Shown here piece by piece: positions 6,014 to 10,035 of a stretch of DNA of 10,035 nucleotides. Source of the DNA: Methylomicrobium sp. (lineage in GTDB: Bacteria > Pseudomonadota > Gammaproteobacteria > Methylococcales > Methylomonadaceae). The notes under the pieces are model-generated. The model had not been told where the DNA came from, did not search any database, and saw nothing but the letters and a program-made list of their open reading frames with translations. The DNA lies in the NCBI GenBank assembly GCA_007135635.1, contig SLIO01000188.1, positions 1 through 10,035 on the forward strand, given 5' to 3'. The position numbers and the translations under genes were made by a program. How positions within the stretch are numbered: position 1 is the stretch's first letter; each line of letters begins with the position of its first letter.

Positions 6014-6595
6014 TTATTCGACGACTTCGGCTTTCTCAATCACAATGTTCGTTTTCGGAACATCCTGATGCATGTCGCGGTTGCCGGTGGGTTCCTTGGC
6101 CATAGCATCGACGATATCCATGCCTTCAATCACTTCGCCGAAAACAGCATAGCCCCAGCCGTTCGGAGTCGGGTTGGTGTAATTCAAGAAGGAATTGTCC
6201 TTGTAATTGATGAAGAATTGCGCGGTCGCAGAATCCGGATCGGGCGTACGAGCCATCGCCAACGTGCCGCGGTTGTTTTGTAAACCATTATCGGCTTCGT
6301 TTTTGATCGGTTCACGCACGGCTTTTTGGTTGAAATCGCCATCGAAGCCGCCGCCTTGCGCCATGAATCCGGGAATAATGCGGTGAAAGATCGTGCCATC
6401 ATAAAAACCGTCTTTAACGTAAGTCAGAAAGTTTTCGGATGAGATCGGTGCTTTTTCGTGGTTCAATTGAATCGTGATTTCACCAAGCGTAGTGGTGAGT
6501 TTGACCTTGTTTGCTTGTTCTGACATTGTATTTTCCTTTGCAAAAGAATGGGTTGTTGCTAATAGCAGCATTGTAGCAGTAAAAAGAGTACGCAT
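6014..6595 (-). CDS. ppiB: Cyclophilin-type peptidyl-prolyl isomerase with probable signal peptide and internal cytoplasmic start
   Basis: A cyclophilin that catalyses cis-trans isomerisation of proline bonds. Numbered from the internal methionine MSEQ, it has [16 protein letters not shown] with catalytic R49 and Q57, RGTLAMART (86-94), SATAQFFIN (99-107) and W124 in [16 protein letters not shown] (152-158) and the C-terminal [10 protein letters not shown] resemble E. coli PpiB. Two starts are plausible. ATG 6595 gives 193 residues opening with [19 protein letters not shown], which looks like a Sec signal peptide cleaved after SFA. ATG 6526 gives 170 residues, near the PpiB length, and is preceded by a clear AAAGGA site. 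I annotate the longer form because a signal-like stretch is unlikely by chance, but both may be made. It is divergent from cysS and precedes lpxH, a conserved gammaproteobacterial order. Confidence 0.93.
   Translation of the reverse strand: MRTLFTATMLLLATTHSFAKENTMSEQANKVKLTTTLGEITIQLNHEKAPISSENFLTYVKDGFYDGTIFHRIIPGFMAQGGGFDGDFNQKAVREPIKNEADNGLQNNRGTLAMARTPDPDSATAQFFINYKDNSFLNYTNPTPNGWGYAVFGEVIEGMDIVDAMAKEPTGNRDMHQDVPKTNIVIEKAEVVE
6534..6539 (-). promoter_or_regulatory. Internal ribosome site for the cytoplasmic form of the cyclophilin
   Basis: On the minus strand this reads AAAGGA, 7 bases before the ATG at 6526 and inside the coding sequence of the longer form. It is stronger than the site before the ATG at 6595, which is only GGGAAT-like. 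It supports translation from the second start, giving a protein without the signal peptide. Confidence 0.6.
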
Positions 6596-6645
6596 GGTTG
6601 ATTCCCGTGAGTAACAAGTAACCGAGAATTCTATGTGTTTTTGTC

Positions 6646-6674
6646 TTGAAAGAGAAGCACCGGCTTGGTACATT
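6646..6674 (+). promoter_or_regulatory. Putative sigma70 promoter of cysS
   Basis: TTGAAA at 6646-6651 (five of six matches to the -35) and TACATT at 6669-6674 (four of six to the -10) are separated by exactly 17 bp. Transcription would start near 6681, giving a leader of about 27 bases. No T-box or attenuator is visible in so short a leader. Confidence 0.4.
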
Positions 6675-6707
6675 CCTCGGTTTTGTTGTTAACCAGTCTT
6701 ATCTGTC

Positions 6708-8096
6708 ATGTTGAAAATATATAACACTCTAACGCGCCAAAAAGAACTATTTAAACCCCGTGTGGAAGGTAAGGCAGGTCTGTATGTCTGCGGCATGACG
6801 GTCTATGACTTTTGTCATGTCGGACATGCGCGTGTAATGGTCGTATTCGATGTCGTTGCGCGTTATTTGCGTCATTCTGGCTATGATCTGACCTATGTAC
6901 GCAATGTCACCGATATCGACGATAAAATCATTCAGCGCGCGCGAGACAATGGCGAGGATTTTCAGGCGCTGACAGAGCGGTTTATCGAAGCAATGCACGA
7001 GGATGAGCGTGCATTATCGGTGTTGCCTCCTGATATCGAGCCTAAGGCGACTCAATCGATTCCGGCTATTATTGCGATGATCGAAAAGCTGATCGCGAAC
7101 GGAATGGCCTATGTCGGTTCGAACGACGATGTTTTTTATTCGGTTTCGAAATTCAAACATTACGGCCGGCTGTCCGGCAAAAACTTGGCTGAATTACAAG
7201 CCGGTGAACGTGTCGAGGTCGAGCAGGCCAAACAAGATCCGTTGGATTTCGTGCTATGGAAAGCGGCCAAGCCCGGCGAGCCCGCTTGGGAATCGCCGTG
7301 GGGTCAGGGACGGCCCGGATGGCATATTGAATGTTCGGCGATGTCGACCTGTTGTTTGGGTAATCATTTCGACATACACGGCGGCGGCATGGATTTGCAG
7401 TTTCCGCATCACGAAAACGAAATTGCACAATCGGAAGGTGCGACCGGCGAAAAGTTTGTCAATTACTGGATGCACAATGGTTTTGTGCGCATTAATGAAG
7501 AAAAAATGTCCAAATCGCTGGGTAATTTCTTTACCGTACGCGAAGTGTTAAAGCGTTACCGGCCTGAAGTCGTGCGGTTTTTTATATTGACCAGCCATTA
7601 CAGGAGTCCTCTGAACTATTCCGATGAGCATCTAGATGAGGCTGCGACCGCGCTGACGCGTTTATATACTGCACTGCGCGGCATCGACGCCGGCGAGATT
7701 GAAATCGATGCCGGCTACGAGGCACGCTTCAAAGAAGCGATGGATGACGATTTCAATACGCCGATCGCTCTCTCGGTGCTGTTCGACCTGGCTAGAGAAT
7801 TAAATAAATCGAAGGAATCCGATGCGCAAAGAGCGCGGCAATTGGCCGTTACATTAGCGGCACTAGGTGGCGTTTTAGGCATATTGCAAGATGACGCCGA
7901 GCGTTTCCTGAAAGAAGGCGACAACAAAGCCGAAGGCTTGACGGCCGAGCAAATCGAAACCCTGATTCAGGCTCGGATAGATGCTAAAAAGAACAAGGAT
8001 TGGGCGGAAGCCGATAAAATCCGCGACCAACTGAAGCAGCAAGGCGTGATACTCGAAGACGTTCCGGGCGGCGGTACCAACTGGCGCAGGGAATAA
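6708..8096 (+). CDS. cysS: Cysteinyl-tRNA synthetase
   Basis: A 462-residue class I synthetase, full length for bacterial CysRS (E. coli 461). It charges tRNA-Cys with cysteine in the cytoplasm. The HIGH signature appears as HVGH (residues 37-40) within [18 protein letters not shown]. The KMSKS loop is perfect at 266-270 and is followed by LGNFF. The zinc site is complete, with C28, C209 in [11 protein letters not shown]234 and E238 in [10 protein letters not shown]. The C-terminal part holds the DALR-type anticodon region and ends in the usual [11 protein letters not shown]. The ATG at 6708 gives the expected N-terminus ([13 protein letters not shown]), although no clear Shine-Dalgarno precedes it. 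It is divergent from ppiB-lpxH and followed by fchA. No missing residue or frame damage was seen. Confidence 0.97.
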   Translation: MLKIYNTLTRQKELFKPRVEGKAGLYVCGMTVYDFCHVGHARVMVVFDVVARYLRHSGYDLTYVRNVTDIDDKIIQRARDNGEDFQALTERFIEAMHEDERALSVLPPDIEPKATQSIPAIIAMIEKLIANGMAYVGSNDDVFYSVSKFKHYGRLSGKNLAELQAGERVEVEQAKQDPLDFVLWKAAKPGEPAWESPWGQGRPGWHIECSAMSTCCLGNHFDIHGGGMDLQFPHHENEIAQSEGATGEKFVNYWMHNGFVRINEEKMSKSLGNFFTVREVLKRYRPEVVRFFILTSHYRSPLNYSDEHLDEAATALTRLYTALRGIDAGEIEIDAGYEARFKEAMDDDFNTPIALSVLFDLARELNKSKESDAQRARQLAVTLAALGGVLGILQDDAERFLKEGDNKAEGLTAEQIETLIQARIDAKKNKDWAEADKIRDQLKQQGVILEDVPGGGTNWRRE

Positions 8097-8177
8097 CCGC
8101 GACCGAAATGGAATTGCTTGAATTACATAGGACATGCCTGGACATAAGTTTCGGAAATGTTATACCCCTCGTAGATC

Positions 8178-8352
8178 AAAATTCGGCACCGGGGTGCCCG
8201 TCAAAGGACGCCGTGAATACGTCCCTGTAGGCTCTATGCCAGCTCCATGCTGGCAAAGCCTTTGCGATCGCCATGGATGGCGTGAATGTCGATTTTGCAG
8301 GAGCAAAAATCGACCGAGCACCCCGGTGCCTCCTTAGGCACTGCCGAAATTT
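8178..8352. repeat. MITE-like multi-hairpin extragenic element
   Basis: A perfect 13-base inverted repeat (GGCACCGGGGTGC at 8185-8197 and its complement at 8318-8330) bounds the core. Outer arms AATTCGGCA (8180-8188) and TGCCGAAATTT (8342-8352) also pair. Inside are four hairpins. GGACG/CGTCC is at 8206-8224 and GCCAGC-TCCAT-GCTGGC at 8238-8254. CGCCAT-GG-ATGGCG is at 8269-8282, and an 11-bp stem with one bulge is at 8288-8314. The layout resembles non-autonomous extragenic repeats seen in many copies in methanotroph and related genomes, from recollection only. It carries no coding capacity. Confidence 0.7.
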
Positions 8353-8399
8353 GAAGTGTGAAAGGTATAATCGTAACCAAGCATGCGTTGTCAACACTC

Positions 8400-8478
8400 C
8401 CCCTCTTTGGAAAAGAGGGGTTGGGGGAGGTTCTTCAAACAAAACCCCATCCCTCGATTCCCCTTTTTATAAAAGGGG
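8400..8478. repeat. Pair of C/G-rich palindromes upstream of fchA
   Basis: CCCCTCTTT at 8400-8408 pairs perfectly with AAAGAGGGG at 8412-8420 over a 3-base loop and is followed by TTGGGGGAGG. CCCCTTTT at 8460-8467 pairs with AAAAGGGG at 8471-8478, with a run of seven G from 8475 to 8481. This is the style of extragenic palindrome common in bacterial gaps. The second hairpin ends 39 bp before the fchA start, within its probable leader. Together with the element at 8178-8352 it fills most of the 421-bp gap from 8097 to 8517. Confidence 0.65.
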
Positions 8479-8517
8479 GGGTATTTTGTACGAAATCCAT
8501 AGTAAAAAAATCGCTCC

Positions 8518-9147
8518 ATGATTGATATCAAAGATAAATCGATAAAAACCTATCTCGACGAGCTGGCTAGCAAGGCGCCGACGCCTGGCGGCGGAAGCTC
8601 CGCAGCGCTGATGGGCGCGCAGGCGGCTGCTTTAATTGCCATGGTTTGCAATTTGACGATAGGTAAACCGAAATACGCCGAAGTCGAAGCGGAAATGCGC
8701 GTGTTGTTAGGCAAGTCCGAAGTGTTGCGCGAACGCCTGACCGGCATGATTAAGGCCGATGTCGACGTCTTCGATCGATTGATGGCCAGTTATGGAATGC
8801 CGAAAGAAACCGAAGTACAACAGGCGGTCCGTTCCGAAGCGATACAGGCCGTATTGAAAGACGCGACCGAAGTGCCGCTTGAATGCGCACGGGGCTGCTT
8901 CGAAGCGATCGAACTGAGCCGAATCGCGGCCGAAAAAGGCAACACCGGTGTCATTAGCGATGCCGGCGTCGCAGTCATGTCGGCCTACGCCGGATTAAAA
9001 AGCGCGGCATTGAATGTCTATATCAATGTCGGTAGTTTGAAGGACAAGGAATTTGCCGAACGTAAGACTCAGGACCTCGAATCGATTTTGGAAGGCATCG
9101 AACAAGCAGTTGATGATGTTTATCGCATTGTAAAAGAAAGGCTATAG
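8518..9147 (+). CDS. fchA: Methenyl-tetrahydrofolate cyclohydrolase (FTCD_C-like cyclodeaminase/cyclohydrolase family)
   Basis: A 209-residue protein of the cyclodeaminase/cyclohydrolase family, all alpha-helical. Members with this size and layout interconvert 5,10-methenyl-tetrahydrofolate and 10-formyl-tetrahydrofolate in the cytoplasm. The signature is APTPGGGSSAALMGAQAAAL (residues 20-39), whose glycine-rich turn lies in the folate pocket. It is followed by IKADVDVFDRLMASYGMPKE (78-97) with D83, and by NTGVISDAGVAVMSAYAGLK (142-161) leading into ALNVYINVGSLKD. The family also includes formimino-THF cyclodeaminase, but no formiminotransferase domain or histidine-degradation gene is present, and FchA is usual in methylotrophs. 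It follows cysS, where folD lies in related genomes. The ATG at 8518 matches the family N-terminus (MIDIKDKSIKTYLDELAS) but has no clear ribosome site. Its promoter was not identified and may lie within the repeats upstream. Confidence 0.9.
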   Translation: MIDIKDKSIKTYLDELASKAPTPGGGSSAALMGAQAAALIAMVCNLTIGKPKYAEVEAEMRVLLGKSEVLRERLTGMIKADVDVFDRLMASYGMPKETEVQQAVRSEAIQAVLKDATEVPLECARGCFEAIELSRIAAEKGNTGVISDAGVAVMSAYAGLKSAALNVYINVGSLKDKEFAERKTQDLESILEGIEQAVDDVYRIVKERL

Positions 9148-9219
9148 AAGCAAACCGAACACTCTACTGAAAGCGCAATATTAATGATTCAGGTTTTTTG
9201 CAAAAGTTTAAAAAAGCTG

Positions 9220-9248
9220 TTGACGGAAATCATAAGAGTCTTTATTAT
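9220..9248 (+). promoter_or_regulatory. Strong sigma70 promoter of the tRNA cluster
   Basis: TTGACG (9220-9225) and TATTAT (9243-9248) each match consensus at five of six positions and are exactly 17 bp apart. An A/T-rich tract at 9193-9217 just upstream could act as an UP element. The discriminator ACGCAGC is fairly GC-rich, as is usual for growth-regulated stable-RNA promoters. The first tRNA starts about 50 bp past the predicted start point, leaving a short leader to be processed. Confidence 0.8.
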
Positions 9249-9307
9249 ACGCAGCTCTTCACAGGTGGATAGTTAGACAAGATTCGAACTCATTCACGAA
9301 GGTCAAT

Positions 9308-9384
9308 CGGGGTATAGCGCAGTTTGGTAGCGCGCCTGCTTTGGGAGCAGGATGTCGGGGGTTCGAATCCCTCTACCCCGACCA
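9308..9384 (+). tRNA. tRNA-Pro (anticodon TGG)
   Basis: A 77-base gene with a perfect 7-bp acceptor stem (CGGGGTA 9308-9314 with TACCCCG 9374-9380) and an encoded CCA ending at 9384. The anticodon stem CCTGC/GCAGG encloses TTTGGGA, placing TGG at 9342-9344. The D arm is GCGC/GCGC, and the T arm carries GTTCGAATC. It is first in a three-tRNA transcript. Confidence 0.97.
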
Positions 9385-9388
9385 CTCT

Positions 9389-9465
9389 GCGCTTGTAGCT
9401 CAGCTGGATAGAGCATCGGCCTTCTAAGCCGAGGGTCGCAGGTTCGAGTCCTGCCAAGCGTGCCA
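9389..9465 (+). tRNA. tRNA-Arg (anticodon TCT)
   Basis: A 77-base gene starting 4 bp after tRNA-Pro. The acceptor stem GCGCTTG (9389-9395) pairs with CAAGCGT (9455-9461), with a G-U pair at the end. The discriminator is G and CCA is encoded. The anticodon stem TCGGC/GCCGA encloses CTTCTAA, giving TCT, which reads AGA and AGG. The T arm is GCAGG-TTCGAGT-CCTGC. Confidence 0.97.
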
Positions 9466-9489
9466 TCTCCTGTTGAAAAACTTTTCTGT

Positions 9490-9566
9490 GGTGATCGTAG
9501 CTCAGTTGGTAGAGCCCCGGATTGTGATTCCGGTTGTCGCGGGTTCGAGCCCCGTCGTTCACCCCA
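9490..9566 (+). tRNA. tRNA-His (anticodon GTG)
   Basis: The anticodon stem CCGGA/TCCGG encloses TTGTGAT, giving GTG. The extra G at position -1 (9490) faces discriminator C (9563), the identity pair of tRNA-His, and CCA is encoded. The acceptor stem GTGATCG (9491-9497) pairs with CGTTCAC (9556-9562) except for a T-T mismatch at the fifth pair. The gene otherwise looks intact and functional. No clear terminator follows the cluster. Confidence 0.95.
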
Positions 9567-9775
9567 TCCAAATCAAAAGCTAATCTCGTTTTATCAAATT
9601 CTCCATTATTTTCTTTACCTAAGTTGTGTCTACGTTTTCGTCACATTATGCGTAACACAAGACCTCTTAAAGCCGATTTTATTGCTGATTAGTCTCGCAT
9701 CTTCGTTGCCTAAGGACTTCATCGCCCATCATCTTGACGCCATTTTCAACTCTAATTTGAACAGAGGTGAGATAA
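9567..9775 (+). other. AT-rich spacer after the tRNA cluster, no gene recognised
   Basis: Neither strand has an open frame with a believable start here. No hairpin followed by a T-run was found, so the end of the tRNA transcript is not defined. The only clear signal is the AGAGGTGA ribosome site at 9763-9770, which serves the small frame that follows. Confidence 0.4.
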
Positions 9776-9886
9776 ATGGGAAAAAACGGAATAAAACGAG
9801 AAGAAACGAAACGTGAAAATAAAAGTTTGTTGCAGAATATGCAAGTTAAAGGTTTTATGTTTTATTCAGTCGATTCCGACAAATAA
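9776..9886 (+). CDS. Possible 36-residue basic small protein
   Basis: A short open frame from ATG 9776 to TAA 9884-9886 encodes 36 residues. The first half is lysine-, arginine- and glutamate-rich (MGKNGIKREETKRENKSLLQ) and the end is more hydrophobic (VKGFMFYSVD). Its best support is AGAGGTGA at 9763-9770, 5 bases before the ATG, better than the site before almost any other gene here. No family is recognised. The codons are A-rich, and the A-rich DNA could produce such a frame by chance. Its last 25 bases overlap the opposite-strand frame ending at 9862. It could be a real small protein or a remnant of an older gene. Confidence 0.3.
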   Translation: MGKNGIKREETKRENKSLLQNMQVKGFMFYSVDSDK

Positions 9887-10035
9887 CCTTGGATGATCAA
9901 GAGTATTTTTTCTTGGTCTTCCGATGATATCCCTAAAAAAAGGTCGGGCGGGAATGTCTCCCCATAGGCATAGGTATCTACACAAGTACCTGTCCCTTTT
10001 TCCTTGCGGGAGAAGGTTGGGATGAGGGGAATATA
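9862..10035 (-). CDS. Possible C-terminal end of a hypothetical protein, running off the window
   Basis: On the minus strand a frame is open from the window edge to a TAA at 9862-9864, giving 57 residues. The last part (AYGETFPPDLFLGISSEDQE, residues 23-42, then a hydrophobic helix ILLIIQGYLSESTE) has the feel of a real protein end. The first 15 or so residues read through an extragenic repeat at 9993-10030. No ATG or GTG start occurs inside the window. It is either the end of a gene extending beyond the edge, or a fragment left after a repeat inserted. No family recognised. Confidence 0.35.
   Translation of the reverse strand, partial: YIPLIPTFSRKEKGTGTCVDTYAYGETFPPDLFLGISSEDQEKILLIIQGYLSESTE
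9993..10030. repeat. Extragenic repeat of the G-rich leader type
   Basis: A C/T-rich start, CCTTGCGGGAGAAGG (10002-10016), then TTGGGATGAGGGGA. This pattern is found as dispersed copies in many bacterial gaps. It resembles the segment at 8400-8430, which also has GAGGGG followed by TTGGG. The pairing is poor (CCTT/AAGG only), suggesting an old, decayed copy. Confidence 0.5.

Noticed and set aside
6596..6673. Further N-terminal extension of the cyclophilin to 6673
   Set aside because: It would bury the signal peptide behind 26 unrelated residues and overlap the likely cysS promoter.
8134..8521. Open frames across the cysS-fchA gap
   Set aside because: They are translations of the hairpin repeats (e.g. 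TPPLWKRGVGGG and FYKRGG, typical of extragenic palindromes).
9290..9571. Minus-strand open frame of 93 codons across the tRNA cluster
   Set aside because: Its peptide (GARTRDNRNHNPGLYQLSY, AGLEPATLGLEGR, GFEPPTSCSQSRR) is the well-known false protein produced by reading tRNA genes backwards.
9460..9816. Plus-strand open frame of 118 codons starting in the tRNA genes
   Set aside because: It begins with SSVGRAPDCDSGCRGFEPRRS, the translation of tRNA-His, and continues into noncoding DNA without a credible start.

Overview
The window looks like core chromosome of a gammaproteobacterium of moderate GC content, most likely a methanotroph or methylotroph of the Methylococcales type. Evidence for this: an lpxH-ppiB block divergent from cysS, then a one-carbon folate enzyme, then a tRNA Pro-Arg-His cluster. 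From memory, this order matches the lpxH/ppiB/cysS/folD/tRNA backbone of pseudomonads and relatives. The folD position is taken here by an fchA-type methenyl-tetrahydrofolate cyclohydrolase, an enzyme common in methylotrophs. The genus is an inference.

Layout. 1-492 (minus): a small WGR-domain protein followed by a ribbon-helix-helix protein cut by the window edge. 598-2259 (minus): a stand-alone ABC1/UbiB-family kinase-like protein with two C-terminal membrane helices. 2489-2815 (minus): a small cupin. 3025-4610 (plus): a two-gene operon of a DoxX/HvfX-like membrane protein and a Tat-exported MsrP-type molybdoenzyme. 4611-5136: a repeat-rich gap with a long imperfect hairpin. 5137-6595 (minus): lpxH (lipid A synthesis) and a cyclophilin that seems to have both an exported and a cytoplasmic start. 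6708-8096 (plus): cysS. 8097-8517: a multi-hairpin repeat element. 8518-9147 (plus): fchA. 9220-9566 (plus): a strong promoter and three tRNAs. 9567-10035: a possible 36-residue basic protein and, on the minus strand, a possible gene end running into an extragenic repeat at the window edge.

How the genes relate. Most are housekeeping genes. The DoxX-like protein and MsrP probably form one envelope redox unit, since the usual partner MsrQ does not follow msrP. FchA probably supplies the cyclohydrolase half of the FolD reaction. The gaps carry several kinds of repeat: a heptamer tandem array, a hairpin element with a half copy elsewhere, a MITE-like element and G-rich palindromes. No CRISPR array, phage gene, transposase or full insertion sequence was seen. 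The nearest thing to an undescribed system is the DoxX-MsrP pair; the dual-start cyclophilin and the fchA-for-folD exchange are the next best leads.
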